A stretch of DNA of 64,000 nucleotides from Balneola sp. (GTDB lineage Bacteria; Bacteroidota; Rhodothermia; Balneolales; Balneolaceae). The DNA lies in the NCBI GenBank assembly GCA_017640785.1, contig JAEPPZ010000006.1, forward strand, positions 124,001 through 188,000, given 5' to 3'. Below are positions 16,666 through 27,861 of this stretch, one piece after another. The notes under the pieces were generated by a model that saw only the letters and a list, made by a program, of their open reading frames with translations, ran no database searches and was not told the origin of the DNA. Position numbers and translations under genes: made by a program. How positions within the stretch are numbered: position 1 is the first letter of the stretch; each line of letters starts with the position of its first letter.

Positions 16666-19600
16666 TTATTTGATCAAGGTCATTCTTTTAATTTGCACAA
16701 AATCTCCTGCCTGAATTCTGTAAATGTACATTCCTGATGACAGATCAGAAGCATTAAATGTTACTGTGTGATAACCTGCTGATTTTTGAGCGTTAACAAG
16801 TGATTTCACTTTTTGCCCCAACAAATTATAAACATCCAGTTTTACTACTGCGGCTTCAGGAATACCAAATTTAATGGTAGAACTTGGATTAAATGGATTT
16901 GGGTAGTTTTGTGAAAGTGAAAATTGTGCGGGTAACTGTCCTTCATCCTCATTTGAAGTTGACATAGTCACAACAAGGATAACATCCACGGAAACAGAAT
17001 CACCGTCAGTATCTTTAGCTGTAAAGGTTAATACCCCTTCTCCCGTAAAAGTATCTGAAGAAAGTTCAATTAGCCCGTTTTCTGCATCCAGTGAAAAAGT
17101 TATTTGTTCCGGCACAACAACCGCGGAAAATATAAGCTCATCAAAAGGAGTTTCAACATCTTTAACTTTTCCAGCAAAATTAAATTCTCCCGGAAGTTTA
17201 GTAGTAAATGAAACAGTATCCACCAGATTTTCAACATAAGGGATATCGTTTACTGAGAGCACTTCAACAGTAAGTGTGTCATGAACAAACAAACCACCTG
17301 TGTCAGTAGCTTTAATTATTACCTGATTAACTCCGTTAGAATCCTGAACTGAAGAAATAAATAGTGAATCCTGATTTAAACTCGCATTTATTTTTTCAGA
17401 GTTAAAAACGATCTCGTAAATAAGTTCCGGTGATTCATTATCCGTAAACACTGAATCAAGACTCTTCACAAAGTATGTTGCAAAATCCTCTTCCAGTGTG
17501 ATCTCTCCTAGTGCACTTTTAACTATCGGTGCACTTTCAGGCGCTTCTTTAGTCGTAAAAGAATTACCTGTTGAATAATCACTGCCCCCTGCCGTATTAT
17601 TTGCCTTTACTCGCCAGAAATAGATGCTTTCGTATTCAAATTGATCTACAACTATTGATGTGTCTGATAAAGTTGAATCGTACAATACAGAACTGAATAC
17701 ATCACTTTCTGAAATTTGGATAGTATAATCTTCAGCAGAACCAACACTACTCCATACAAATTCTGTCTGTATTTCCAGATCACTGGTGCCGTCAGCCGGA
17801 CTGATAAGCGTCGGAACGCTCGGAATATCAGGTGTAGTGGTGAAAGTCATAACCGGAGACCAGTCTGACGAATCTGAAGCAGCGCCGATTCCACGAACTC
17901 TCCAGAAGTAAGTAGTCTCAAAATTTAAGTCAATACTGATTCCGGTTGTTGTGTCTGATTGTATATCTGACACCAAAGCTGTATTGAATTGAACATTATC
18001 CGAAAGCTGAAATTCATATTGAACTGCACCCTGTGCATTGCTCCAGATAAATTCCGGAGACACACTCACATTTTCACTGTTGTTTTCAGGAGATAAAGGT
18101 TCAGGTACAGACGCATCTTCCGCTTTTACTGTAAATGAAAAGGTAGTTGAATAATCGCTATCTCCCGTAGAATTTGATGCTTTTACTCTCCAGTAATACA
18201 CAGATTGGTAATCAAACCCACCCGCTGTTTCCATGGTATCGGAAAGCGTTGATTCAAAAAACATCGTTGTAAAATCACTTACTTCTGATATCTGTAGTGT
18301 ATAAGATTCAGCGTTTTTGACTGAGGTCCATTTGAATAAAGAAGTGATGTCTAGATCCACAGCCCCATCTTCCGGTGAAACTAACACCGGTGCTTCTGGT
18401 TTATCAACTATGGTACTAAAATTAAATACCGGCGACCAATCCGATGTATCACTCACTCCAATTCCACGAACTCTCCAGTAATACTGCGTTTCATAACCAA
18501 GATCGAAGTTAAGACTATATGTTGTGTCGGTTAGAGTTTGATTCTCTGTTAATGAAGAGAAATCAAGAATGGATGAAAGTTGGAACTCATATTTAGTTGC
18601 ACCTTGTGCTGCACTCCATACAAAGTCAGGAGAAAGCTCACTGTTTTGCACATTATTTGCAGGACTTAACAATTCCGGAACAGAAGCATCTTCCGCTTTT
18701 ACAGTAAAAGAACTTACCGTTGAATATTCACTTTCACCTGCAGAATTTGAAGATTTTACCCTCCAGAAATACTTTTCCTGAAATTCCATCCCTCCTACAT
18801 TTTCTGAAGTATCTGATGTAATCACATCAAAGAATAAGCTTCCGAATAAGCTGTCCGTAGATAATTGGAATGTATATGAGTTCGCTCTGTCAGCATTGTT
18901 CCAGACAAATGTTGTTAAGGTGTCAACATCAACCTGATCATCTGCCGGTAAAAGTAGTAGCGGTATTTCCGGTTCCTGTTCTCTTACTGTGAAGGTTCTT
19001 GCTGAAGTCCAGGCACTTTCTCCAACAGAATTTACAGCTCTGACTCTCCAGTAGTACATGCTTGCAAATTCAAATTTTATATTCTCAACCATTGTAGCAC
19101 TCAGGCTATCTTCAAAAAATAGACTGTTGAATTCCGAATCTGTCGCAACCTGAATTTCATAAGCTTCTGCATCATTAGAAGCATTCCAGTGGAAACTCAC
19201 CAGCGTATCAAGATCTGTTGCATTGTTTAACGGAGATGTTAACTGAGGCACATCCGGTAATCCATCTTCAGTAGTAAAACTCCTGGAAGAACTAGCTGCA
19301 CTCTCCCCTGTTGCATTCGATGCATAAACACGCCAAAAGTATTTGACATCGTAATCCAGATCCGGCAATGTCATGAATGTTTGGGAATTACTTAGAGTGC
19401 TATCTAACAACGTAGTTGAAAAAAGTGAGTCATTTGATAGTTCAACCCGATAATTAGTGGCATAAGTAACACTATTCCATTGCACAGTCGTTGAAAGTGA
19501 TTGATCTGTGGCTTTATCAGACGGACTAGTCAGTACCGGTGATTCAGGAATCGGATCTTGTGTTCTGAATGACCAAGCAGAAGTCCAGTTACTGGTTCCG

Positions 19601-21582
19601 CTTGAATTTACAGACCGAACTCTCCAGTAATGCGTGGTACTTCCTGACAGACCTGTTACGTTCAAATTATCAGTCAGGACTCCGGTTGTATCTAAAACCG
19701 GTGAAGAGAAACTGCCATTGTCAGAGATCTGAACATCGTAAGAATCTGCACCAACAGCATTCTTCCAATCAAGAGTCGGATCTAATGAGGCATTTTGCTC
19801 ACCATTTATCGGAAACACTAATTCCGGAGTTAATGGCTTGGTGGATATAAAAATTCTTCCGTTATCTTTTTTCAGATTCGGCGATCCTTCGTTCAGGAAA
19901 ACTTCATTCAAGCTTGGGTATGAATTTGAGTCCGAATCAACAGTGGTATCTGCTTTAAACATCAGATAACCAATATCACCGTTTGTTTCTATTGGATTAA
20001 CTCCTCCTCCAACTAATTTAACTTGTGAAGAAGAAATCTGATTTTCAGCAAAGCTCCATCCATCTGTAAGTGAAGCATCCTGTGCAAAACCAAGATAATT
20101 TAACTGTGTATTTGTATAGCTAAAGGTTATATCGGTTGAAAGAATGGATGAGCCCGACCTCTCAACATTAGAAATTCTTACCGGATAGTATAAAGTATCA
20201 GTAACAAGCATTGACGTATCCGGAAGTTCAACCAACACATCATAAAAAGTGAAGTTATTAGTACTTGCAGTAGCTCCAATTGAATCTTCAGCAGAGATAA
20301 AAAAGGTACCTCCCTTTTTTGTGATCACTTTTCCACTACTGTCTATCTCTGCAAGACTATTATTCGAGACACTCCAGCTTACAGGACCTGTGTTGTTAGA
20401 CACCGAAAACTGAAGAGTATCTCCGACTAAATCACCTTCTGAGCCTGTATTTGTTATCGATAAGGAAGGTAACGCATTTGATCGGATTATAAATGGTTCC
20501 ATTCCTCCTTTAAGGTCCTCGTTTATCAACACATCACTAAAATATGAGTAATTACCGAATGTCTTAGAATCAGAATACTTCAAACGTATACTCAATAGTC
20601 TTCCGGAACCGATTATATCCGTTGTCTGAGCAAATGCTACAGATATTCCATTTGATTCGACATTGTATGATACATTGGCTGAACCGTCTAGTAATTCGCC
20701 TGCATCTATTCCCAGAACTTCAAAATTATCGCTTACGTTTGTGTTCAGAAAAAATGAACCGGATTGAGCATTCAAAGTCGTCAGGTCAGAAGCGTTTATA
20801 TGAACAGTGACTTCCTGTCCCTGAAAGTTTGTGGTGTCCTCACCTGTCAATCTGAAACCTAATATTTTAAGATCAGAGGTATCCCTTATTCCCCTGTTGT
20901 CTTCTGCAATAATACCGACTGTACCGAACGCTTTGGATTGAACGATCCCATTTGGTTTTACAAATGCTAAAGAAGTATCTGTTACAGACCACACTGTAGG
21001 ATCTTCTTGCCCCGAAACATAAGCCTGTACGGAATCACCGAGTACAATCTCACCTGAACTTGCCAGACTTACATTTATTGTAGGTTTCGCAGCTATATAG
21101 ATCTGTCCATAATCATTATTATAAACGATCGGGATATCATCCACACTTTCATTGAAGAATGTATTCGGTTTATCAAAAAAGATATTGCCGGTTCCTCTGC
21201 GAACAAGTTCAAAATCTATAGAAAATAAACGTCCCGATCCTGTTAGTTCACTTGTTCCGGCTGCAGCGATAGAAATTACATCAGGATCAGATAAATTTGG
21301 AGTAACTGACCAACCTGCATCCTTTAAAATGCTGCTGTCTGTTTTAACAGCAAGAGGCAACAAATAATAATCATCGTATGTCAACCTCATTGTAAGAGCC
21401 AGAGCTCCTTCATCTGTTAAACTTGAATCTGCAAACACAGAAATATTAACTGTGTCTCCTTCCACATATCCTGCATCGGAAGTTATTCTTTCGAATGTTA
21501 ACCCAACCTGAGCATTTGCCGATATCGAAATTATTGCCGATATCGCAATGACTGTTAAGATCTTTAGTTTACTTAGTCTCAT
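16666..21582 (-). CDS. Large secreted protein with cohesin-like and FnIII repeats and C-terminal sorting domain
   Basis: The 1638-residue protein has a signal peptide (about 1-24, ending ISANAQ). Next come three cohesin-like beta domains (about 26-170, 245-370, 450-580) with Ig/BIG2-like inserts, then eight FnIII-like domains (about 584-1346) each ending in a (Y/F)WRV(R/K) strand, a cadherin-like region (about 1350-1550) and an 80-residue sorting domain with [15 protein letters not shown] and MYIYRIQAG. Such C-terminal domains are used for type IX-type secretion and surface anchoring. FnIII units 4-5 and 6-7 are a duplicated pair. The upstream gene encodes a dockerin-bearing protein, so the cohesins may bind it. 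ATG at 21580-21582 is clear. No enzyme domain is seen. Confidence 0.85.
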   Translation of the reverse strand: MRLSKLKILTVIAISAIISISANAQVGLTFERITSDAGYVEGDTVNISVFADSSLTDEGALALTMRLTYDDYYLLPLAVKTDSSILKDAGWSVTPNLSDPDVISIAAAGTSELTGSGRLFSIDFELVRRGTGNIFFDKPNTFFNESVDDIPIVYNNDYGQIYIAAKPTINVSLASSGEIVLGDSVQAYVSGQEDPTVWSVTDTSLAFVKPNGIVQSKAFGTVGIIAEDNRGIRDTSDLKILGFRLTGEDTTNFQGQEVTVHINASDLTTLNAQSGSFFLNTNVSDNFEVLGIDAGELLDGSANVSYNVESNGISVAFAQTTDIIGSGRLLSIRLKYSDSKTFGNYSYFSDVLINEDLKGGMEPFIIRSNALPSLSITNTGSEGDLVGDTLQFSVSNNTGPVSWSVSNNSLAEIDSSGKVITKKGGTFFISAEDSIGATASTNNFTFYDVLVELPDTSMLVTDTLYYPVRISNVERSGSSILSTDITFSYTNTQLNYLGFAQDASLTDGWSFAENQISSSQVKLVGGGVNPIETNGDIGYLMFKADTTVDSDSNSYPSLNEVFLNEGSPNLKKDNGRIFISTKPLTPELVFPINGEQNASLDPTLDWKNAVGADSYDVQISDNGSFSSPVLDTTGVLTDNLNVTGLSGSTTHYWRVRSVNSSGTSNWTSAWSFRTQDPIPESPVLTSPSDKATDQSLSTTVQWNSVTYATNYRVELSNDSLFSTTLLDSTLSNSQTFMTLPDLDYDVKYFWRVYASNATGESAASSSRSFTTEDGLPDVPQLTSPLNNATDLDTLVSFHWNASNDAEAYEIQVATDSEFNSLFFEDSLSATMVENIKFEFASMYYWRVRAVNSVGESAWTSARTFTVREQEPEIPLLLLPADDQVDVDTLTTFVWNNADRANSYTFQLSTDSLFGSLFFDVITSDTSENVGGMEFQEKYFWRVKSSNSAGESEYSTVSSFTVKAEDASVPELLSPANNVQNSELSPDFVWSAAQGATKYEFQLSSILDFSSLTENQTLTDTTYSLNFDLGYETQYYWRVRGIGVSDTSDWSPVFNFSTIVDKPEAPVLVSPEDGAVDLDITSLFKWTSVKNAESYTLQISEVSDFTTMFFESTLSDTMETAGGFDYQSVYYWRVKASNSTGDSDYSTTFSFTVKAEDASVPEPLSPENNSENVSVSPEFIWSNAQGAVQYEFQLSDNVQFNTALVSDIQSDTTTGISIDLNFETTYFWRVRGIGAASDSSDWSPVMTFTTTPDIPSVPTLISPADGTSDLEIQTEFVWSSVGSAEDYTIQISESDVFSSVLYDSTLSDTSIVVDQFEYESIYFWRVKANNTAGGSDYSTGNSFTTKEAPESAPIVKSALGEITLEEDFATYFVKSLDSVFTDNESPELIYEIVFNSEKINASLNQDSLFISSVQDSNGVNQVIIKATDTGGLFVHDTLTVEVLSVNDIPYVENLVDTVSFTTKLPGEFNFAGKVKDVETPFDELIFSAVVVPEQITFSLDAENGLIELSSDTFTGEGVLTFTAKDTDGDSVSVDVILVVTMSTSNEDEGQLPAQFSLSQNYPNPFNPSSTIKFGIPEAAVVKLDVYNLLGQKVKSLVNAQKSAGYHTVTFNASDLSSGMYIYRIQAGDFVQIKRMTLIK
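17550..18705 (-). repeat. Tandem duplication of a two-FnIII unit inside the cohesin/FnIII gene
   Basis: Two successive units of about 575-580 bases each encode a pair of FnIII domains. Both begin with [12 protein letters not shown] followed by a SPxNN element and have WxxAQGAxxYEFQLS in the first domain. The second units share the WRVK(A/S/N) type ending. The boundaries are approximate (about 18131 between the copies). Confidence 0.7.
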
Positions 21583-21603
21583 AACTTATACCTCGATGAT
21601 TCT

Positions 21604-21623
21604 AAGGGGAACTGCTTCCCCTT
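21604..21623. other. Intercistronic hairpin
   Basis: A perfect 8-bp stem, AAGGGGAA with TTCCCCTT, closes a CTGC loop between the two large surface-protein genes (stop at 21633, start at 21582). No T-run follows on the minus strand, so it is more likely an mRNA stability or processing element than a terminator. Confidence 0.6.
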
Positions 21624-21632
21624 TATCATCAA

Positions 21633-24600
21633 TTATTTTATGAAGGTTAGTTTTTTGGACTGTACTATATCGCCGGCTTGCATTCTGTAAATATAAACTC
21701 CGGTACTTACTCTGCCGCCTACATTATTGGTCCCGTCCCAGCTTACTTTGTATCTGCCTGCTGTATACACATCATTTACGAGTGTTTTAACTCTTTGGCC
21801 CAGGATATTATATATCTCCAACCTGACCAATGTCTTACCGCTTGGAACATCAAAGCCAATTGTTGTAGATGGGTTAAAAGGATTGGGATAGTTCTGATAA
21901 AGCTGAAACTCATCAGGAATATTCAGAGACAGATCTTCATTACTCACTGAAGTGGTCATCAGATCAACTTCGTTTGCCTGAAATCTATCAATTGAAATAG
22001 ATGGGGATGAGTTTTCGTCTTTGAGTCTGAATGTTAAAGTAGCGATTTCTCCATTCACAGAAACCGGCTCACCAGAAGCTATTGCCACTGAATACTTCCC
22101 TTTTGATCCTTTGTTTTCTGATACCATAGCTTCATCAAAGGTTTGAGATACATTTGATTCAATTAATTCCAGGTTATTCTCGTCAAATGCTAAGGTAATT
22201 TCTGATGAATAAAGTTTGGATACATTATCAATATTAATCGAAACTGTGAATTCTGTTTCGCTTACTGAGACAAGATTTCCTAAAGTAAGAATTATCTCCT
22301 CTGTTCCTTCGATAGAATTCATATCAAATCTTTCTTTGGAATTCAGTTCTGCAGGAAATGCTTCAATTAGACCAACTACGTATTGTAAAACATAGGATGC
22401 ATCCATTGCACTTACAGTTCCATTCCCTGAAACATCTGCTACTTTCAGTTGAGTTGCATTCAAAGTATCGATCAAAGCTGCAACTCTTAGTAATTTTGCA
22501 GCATCAAATGATTGTACTTTACCATTCAGAGAAACGTCACCAAGGATAGGGTTAGAAGCCCCGCTTCCTGTGAATGCACCGAAATCAACTCCGTCACTTA
22601 CTTCGTCTCCTGTTCCTGTTGGATTGGTAGCATGAGTTGGGCCCGAGTTATTGCCCCACCAGTTATTGGTAGCATCAATGGTAAAGGTTTTATCACGGTT
22701 GAAGATCCCAAATTCTGTATTACCGGAAATGTCACTATTTGTGATAGATGGGTTTCCAGATCCGTACACCATAATTCCTCTATCGTTTTCTGCTATTATG
22801 GAATTAGTAATGGTTGGACTTGAATTATCCGCTAAAACTCCGGCGTAACTACTTCCACCACGAGCGTGTTTAATAATAGTATGATCCAGACTTGATACAT
22901 TCGGAAGTGAGGTTCCTTCGTATTTAATTCCAAGCCAGTTACCGGGCTCCGCCTTTGTTGCGTTACTGTCAGCATTGGTATCTCCCCCATAAAAATCATC
23001 GTATATAGATGTAAATACGATCATGCTGTCCGGTGTGCTTCCCCCTTCTGCAATCAAACCCTTTTGAACATTTAATTGTCGGCCAATATTAAATTTGTTA
23101 ACCACACCCGGTTCAATTGTAAGTACAGCTCCCGTTCCGACTGTATAGGTTCCAGTAAAGAAGTATGGAATACCAACTTTGCCTCCGAAATCTCTTTTTT
23201 CAAGAGTGATGTCTTGCACCAAAGTTTCTGTACGCACCCCGATTGCCTTGTACGTACTCCCACTCATTACATTTCCTGAAACAGTTTGCGGGTAAGACAC
23301 TAGCGAAATCAATAGTGGAGTGAAATCCAGATCATGAAAAGTATTATTCTCAACAAAAGGAGCGGATACCCCTGATAATGATATTCCATACTGATTGTTT
23401 TCAAATCTGGAATTATTAATCGTAGGGTTGGCACTGTTAGCTACAATCGTTTCATTTCCAAACTTGAATACTGCATGATTTATGATATTGCTTGTATCGT
23501 TACTGGTAGCATTGTAAATGATCCAGTCCCCTGATTTATAATCATCATTTTCATCAACAGATCCGTTCCCGTAAATATCTGCAGGTTGTCCGTAGCTGTC
23601 ATCCGTATCCGACGTAAAAATAACCGGATTTGTTGAAGTACCTGCTACTTCCAGTGCACCGTTTACAGTAAACATATTAAAGCTTTTTCTGCCGGCGCCA
23701 TATTGAGTTTCTCTTTTAAACACCATCCCATCCGGAATAGTGATCTTAGAACCCGAAGGAATTGTAATTCCTGCCGTCATATGGTAGGTAATGCTGTCAA
23801 TTCCCGCGAATGAACGATGCGGCACTGTTGCATCGCTGCCCCAAGTTCCACCTTTTATAGCCAATCCTCTGTAAGACACATTAGATTCAACGTTGCCGGA
23901 GAAAGTCGGATTTGAAAACATGTCCATGTAAATAGAATGTCTTCTAGAGTAGCCACTTGGTGTTCCAATATTCTCAAATCTGTTATTGGTTATCACAGGA
24001 TCAGCATTTCCGGAGATGTCTATTCCATTATCTGAGGTTAATTGAATTAAAGAACTGTCGATGGTACCACCCGCATTAATAAACCTGATCGGGTTTCCCG
24101 GATATCTGAATTCAGTATTTTTAACTAAGTTTGCTGAATCTAAAGAAGATGCTCTGAATTGAATTTGAGCGGACTGCCCCGGACTTGGTACGGTATTATT
24201 CCCATCGTTGTTAGAATCTCCACCTGCGCTGTCATCATTATAAGAAGTGAATATTACCGGCTCAGATTCTGTTCCAAGTACTCTTAGTGCGCCATCTACG
24301 TATAAAACATCATCTCCTTTAAACACTGATAAAGGATCAATCGTTACTGTCGAGTTTGCCCCAACTATCCATCTTTGTCTGGTTATGAATGGAATATTAG
24401 TAAATCCGGCAACTGTATATGGGGATATGGTTACGTCAGATGAAATAGTTTCTCGTGTATCAAAGAATTTATCCCCTTGATTGACCCCGCTTGTTGTATG
24501 AAACGAGTTTGCTTCCAAAATTCCTAACGCATTAGAGCCATTTCCATTAAAATTAATACCTGAAAACGTTGGAAGTGCATTTGAACTGATCGCTATGGGT

Positions 24601-26948
24601 TCCCAGCCACAATTTTGGATGGTAGAATTATTTATGGAAACAGTTGAACCACTTTCGATTCCAAAACCGTAAAGACCACATGAAAGTATTGTTACATTAT
24701 CAATAGTTGGAGCTGCATCTGTGAAGATCACCCCATGCCTTCCGTATCTTAGTTCCGCATTTGAAATTTCAGAATTTGCATCATCGGAAGTACCCATAAA
24801 ACGAATAGCCCCCCAGTTATTTGATCCCGGCGAAGATCCTCCCCCATCGTTATTTGTATCTAAGGGGTTTCCGACCTGATCATCAAAAATAGATGTGAAA
24901 TAGATCAAACTATCCGGTGTTCCTGCTGCATATAAAGCACCTTCTACCCGAAGAGTTAATCCTCCATAAGGGCCTGTTTGTGACTTGATTACAGTACCGG
25001 GCTCGATAGTTAGTTTTGTCCCACTAGCGATTGTAATATCAGATAATAGAACCGAAGTGATATTATCATAGCCTGCAAACGTTCTGGCTCTGATTATCCC
25101 GTCATTATTGAAAGTACCTCCATGATAACCTATAGCTACCAAACCGGCATTCGCTAACGTATTTCCGCTAAAAGTCGGATCTGAAGATAGATCAAGTGCT
25201 ACAGGAACGGAACCTGTATTCGTAAATGAATTATTTGAGATAGTTGGAGCAGACGTTCCTCTGGAATCTATTGCAAACTCATATGTGTTGCCAATATCAG
25301 AGTTAGTAATTGAAACATCTGCATTATATAAATTTAAAGCACCTCTTGGATAGATCGAAGAACCGGATGAACCATATTGAAAATTAGTATTATAGTAAGC
25401 ATATCTGATTTCGTTGTAATCGATTACAGAGGCGTCCGAGTTCTCGCCCAAGGCAATTCCTCTCCAATCCCTATTTCCAGGCACCGTGTTATTTCCGTCT
25501 TTATTGGTATCATTTGGGTTTCCAACATTATCATCTTTTACTGATGTAAATATAATAGGATCTGTGACTGTACCATCACTAATCAGTGTTCCTTTTACTC
25601 TGATTCCTGAACCTGTTGATTTAATAACAACCCCGGGTTCAATCTCCAAAGAGGCTCCTGTGTCAACAAATAATTCTGAAAGTAACAGATAAGTGACATT
25701 TGGAATGGAGGTAAAATTTCTTTTCGGAAGATAGTTGGTTCCTGTTATTGTAGTTCCAATTAACCCAATAGCATCATATTCATTGTTTGCTGAAGAAAAA
25801 GAGTTATTAGTAAATACAGGTTCGCTGTCAAAAGTTAAAGCCACCGGAACTACTCCACTACTTCCGATAGTATTATTTGTAATTGTAGCGTCTGAACTAT
25901 CTCTCAAAGATATGCCATATAAATTATTCTGAAATGTACTGCTATCAATTTTTGAATCATTCTCTATCAGAGTAATCCCACCTCGCACATCCTGACTGTT
26001 AATATTGATATACTGATAGCCTGCAAAACTTACTCTTACATGTTTAAATGAACTACTACTGGTTTTCCCAACAATTCTAAGACCATACCAATCCTGATTA
26101 CCTGCTGACGTTGCAGTTCCATCATTATTAGTATCTCCACCAATATTATCATTTCGATTTGAAGTAAAGTAGATAGGCTCTGATTCAGTACCTTCTGCAA
26201 TAATTACACCACCATTTTGAGTATAAAACTCTGTGTTTTGTTGAAATTTTATAATAATACCCGGCTTAATTGTAAGAGTATCACCGGAGCTTACATACTT
26301 TGTCCCACTTGGCAGATAGGGAATACCCGGATTTTCGAGTGTAAAGTTAACATCAATGTTAGATGCATGACTCAGGTATACTACATCATTGTCATTACCG
26401 GTAAAGTCGTTAGATCCTTCATAAGAGATATAACCCTCAGATGCTATATTGATAGGATATTCATTATTGGTAATTGTAGCCCCATTTATAGTTGTATTCG
26501 TATTCTGAGTTATCGTTACTCCACGATTAGAATCACTGATCGTAACTGTATCAAGACGAACCTCACCTGCTCCTACATAAATGGCATCTGTTGCAAACTG
26601 AAGCGTTGAATTTCTTAAATGAATCCAGCTACTTTCAAAATTGGTGAATATTCGATTCCAGGCACCTCTTGAAGTACCTGTGTTTGCCGTAAATGTAACT
26701 CCGTTCCCAACCAAGCCCCCTGAAACGGTAAGCTGAGTTCCATTATCGAATTTTACTTCCACACCATTTTCAATAGTTAAGGTGTCTCCATTTGTAATAG
26801 TTGTGCTTCCTACTATTATATAAGGACTACCTGCTGTGGTCCATGTTGTGTTAGTAGTAATATTTCCGGAAATATTGGTCTGAGCATTAACACTTGCTCC
26901 GATTGTTCCCAGTAAAATGAAAAGAATGGTAGCTTTTAAAATTTTCAT
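21633..26948 (-). CDS. Large secreted beta-helix protein with dockerin, cohesin and sorting domains
   Basis: The 1771-residue protein starts at ATG 26948 (a GTG at 26951 adds one residue). After the signal peptide (about 1-22, ending ASVNAQ) come seven modules of about 180-230 residues with parallel beta-helix repeats (xNNxF, ISxN patterns). Most share an IEPGxxxK strand and an FTSxxDDxxGxxxDTNxDG loop likely to bind calcium. Next is a type I dockerin-like pair of F-hands (about 1467-1530; DVSLNGKVQSFD and DVSGNGTVSAMD), a cohesin-like domain (about 1540-1680) and the sorting domain with [15 protein letters not shown]. It is probably surface-exposed; beta-helices of this kind often bind or cleave polysaccharide, but no catalytic site is recognised. 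An 18-bp dyad lies upstream (27022-27039). Confidence 0.85.
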   Translation of the reverse strand: MKILKATILFILLGTIGASVNAQTNISGNITTNTTWTTAGSPYIIVGSTTITNGDTLTIENGVEVKFDNGTQLTVSGGLVGNGVTFTANTGTSRGAWNRIFTNFESSWIHLRNSTLQFATDAIYVGAGEVRLDTVTISDSNRGVTITQNTNTTINGATITNNEYPINIASEGYISYEGSNDFTGNDNDVVYLSHASNIDVNFTLENPGIPYLPSGTKYVSSGDTLTIKPGIIIKFQQNTEFYTQNGGVIIAEGTESEPIYFTSNRNDNIGGDTNNDGTATSAGNQDWYGLRIVGKTSSSSFKHVRVSFAGYQYININSQDVRGGITLIENDSKIDSSTFQNNLYGISLRDSSDATITNNTIGSSGVVPVALTFDSEPVFTNNSFSSANNEYDAIGLIGTTITGTNYLPKRNFTSIPNVTYLLLSELFVDTGASLEIEPGVVIKSTGSGIRVKGTLISDGTVTDPIIFTSVKDDNVGNPNDTNKDGNNTVPGNRDWRGIALGENSDASVIDYNEIRYAYYNTNFQYGSSGSSIYPRGALNLYNADVSITNSDIGNTYEFAIDSRGTSAPTISNNSFTNTGSVPVALDLSSDPTFSGNTLANAGLVAIGYHGGTFNNDGIIRARTFAGYDNITSVLLSDITIASGTKLTIEPGTVIKSQTGPYGGLTLRVEGALYAAGTPDSLIYFTSIFDDQVGNPLDTNNDGGGSSPGSNNWGAIRFMGTSDDANSEISNAELRYGRHGVIFTDAAPTIDNVTILSCGLYGFGIESGSTVSINNSTIQNCGWEPIAISSNALPTFSGINFNGNGSNALGILEANSFHTTSGVNQGDKFFDTRETISSDVTISPYTVAGFTNIPFITRQRWIVGANSTVTIDPLSVFKGDDVLYVDGALRVLGTESEPVIFTSYNDDSAGGDSNNDGNNTVPSPGQSAQIQFRASSLDSANLVKNTEFRYPGNPIRFINAGGTIDSSLIQLTSDNGIDISGNADPVITNNRFENIGTPSGYSRRHSIYMDMFSNPTFSGNVESNVSYRGLAIKGGTWGSDATVPHRSFAGIDSITYHMTAGITIPSGSKITIPDGMVFKRETQYGAGRKSFNMFTVNGALEVAGTSTNPVIFTSDTDDSYGQPADIYGNGSVDENDDYKSGDWIIYNATSNDTSNIINHAVFKFGNETIVANSANPTINNSRFENNQYGISLSGVSAPFVENNTFHDLDFTPLLISLVSYPQTVSGNVMSGSTYKAIGVRTETLVQDITLEKRDFGGKVGIPYFFTGTYTVGTGAVLTIEPGVVNKFNIGRQLNVQKGLIAEGGSTPDSMIVFTSIYDDFYGGDTNADSNATKAEPGNWLGIKYEGTSLPNVSSLDHTIIKHARGGSSYAGVLADNSSPTITNSIIAENDRGIMVYGSGNPSITNSDISGNTEFGIFNRDKTFTIDATNNWWGNNSGPTHATNPTGTGDEVSDGVDFGAFTGSGASNPILGDVSLNGKVQSFDAAKLLRVAALIDTLNATQLKVADVSGNGTVSAMDASYVLQYVVGLIEAFPAELNSKERFDMNSIEGTEEIILTLGNLVSVSETEFTVSINIDNVSKLYSSEITLAFDENNLELIESNVSQTFDEAMVSENKGSKGKYSVAIASGEPVSVNGEIATLTFRLKDENSSPSISIDRFQANEVDLMTTSVSNEDLSLNIPDEFQLYQNYPNPFNPSTTIGFDVPSGKTLVRLEIYNILGQRVKTLVNDVYTAGRYKVSWDGTNNVGGRVSTGVYIYRMQAGDIVQSKKLTFIK

Positions 26949-27021
26949 CACTCATGAATTGAATTAACATTGAACCTTTTCAGGGTTTCAATTCACAATA
27001 ATCATGACTTTAAAAAATTAC

Positions 27022-27039
27022 ACTACCTGAATATGTAGT
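27022..27039. promoter_or_regulatory. Candidate response-regulator operator, copy 1
   Basis: The 18-bp imperfect dyad ACTACCTGAATATGTAGT lies 74 bases upstream of the beta-helix gene start. It differs by one base from the perfect dyad at 27844-27861. The layout is 7-4-7, which suits a NarL-type dimer. The rest of the 230-base gap is AT-rich with a weak leader hairpin near 26969-26993. Confidence 0.65.
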
Positions 27040-27181
27040 ATTCTGAGATTTTATATTACTGAATTGTTAGGCAAGGAATTCTAATCTTTAAAATGGACTT
27101 ATTGCTGACTAAAAATACATGAGATTCAAAGAATTCATTTACTTTAGAATTTTACCCTTCTTTCTTAATTAAGGCAGTTTT

Positions 27182-27811
27182 TTAGGGCTGTATTAGATTA
27201 AAATTAATCCCTTTGGCAACAGCTTCGCTTCTGTTTTTTGCTTCCAGTTTTTGGTAAATATTTCTGATGTGATATCGTACCCCATCAACAGAAAGATAGA
27301 TCTTATTCGAAATAGCTTTATAAGACAGACCCGCTGCCAACTCACCTAATATTTGCTCTTCGATTTCAGTAAGCTGAACTTCAACTTCTTGTTTTTTTTG
27401 GAAAGAAGAGATCACTTTTCTGGCTATGTTTGGACTCATTGGAGATCCACCATTTACAGCATCTGTAATAGCGTCAATCAATTCTGAAGGAGATGTTTTT
27501 TTTAACAGATACCCCACTGCCCCGTTTCTTAGTGCTGTAAATACTTTTTCATTTTCGTCATGCATAGTTACCATTAGTACGATAAGGTGTTCATACTTTT
27601 CTTTAATAACCTTAACTCCTTCAGTTCCATGCATCCCCGGGAGCTCAATATCCAGAAGCAGAACATCACTTTTTCCAAGTTGATTTTCTTTCAGAGCATC
27701 TTCACAGCTACTATAAGTTGCGACAACGCAAAGGTTAGGTTCGAAATCCAAAATGGTTTCCCAGCCCTCCCTCATATGTTTATTGTCTTCTATTATAGAA
27801 ATCTTAATCAT
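27182..27811 (-). CDS. NarL/FixJ-family response regulator
   Basis: The 209-residue protein starts at ATG 27811, giving the usual MIKISIIEDN opening; a longer frame to 27844 adds 11 unlikely residues and runs into the operator. The receiver domain has an acidic pair (E8, D9), phospho-acceptor D54 in LLLDIELPG, and the conserved Lys in GYLLKK. The C-terminal LuxR-type helix-turn-helix (LTEIEEQILGELAAGLSYK ... VRYHIRNIYQKL) would bind DNA as a dimer. The two upstream histidine kinases, on the same strand, are its likely partners. A perfect dyad 32 bases upstream of its start suggests autoregulation. Confidence 0.93.
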   Translation of the reverse strand: MIKISIIEDNKHMREGWETILDFEPNLCVVATYSSCEDALKENQLGKSDVLLLDIELPGMHGTEGVKVIKEKYEHLIVLMVTMHDENEKVFTALRNGAVGYLLKKTSPSELIDAITDAVNGGSPMSPNIARKVISSFQKKQEVEVQLTEIEEQILGELAAGLSYKAISNKIYLSVDGVRYHIRNIYQKLEAKNRSEAVAKGINFNLIQP

Positions 27812-27843
27812 AAATAAATAAACAACATTATAAAGACATATCA

Positions 27844-27861
27844 ACTACCTGAATAGGTAGT
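27844..27861. promoter_or_regulatory. Candidate response-regulator operator, copy 2 (perfect dyad)
   Basis: ACTACCTGAATAGGTAGT is an inverted repeat of two 7-base half-sites (ACTACCT/AGGTAGT) around GAAT. It lies between the propeller kinase and the response regulator, touching the kinase stop codon by one base, 32 bases before the regulator start. I found only one other copy by eye, at 27022-27039. Confidence 0.72.

Noticed and set aside
16666..26948. Cellulosome locus
   Set aside because: Cohesin- and dockerin-like modules are present but there is no glycoside hydrolase or carbohydrate-binding module that I can recognise.
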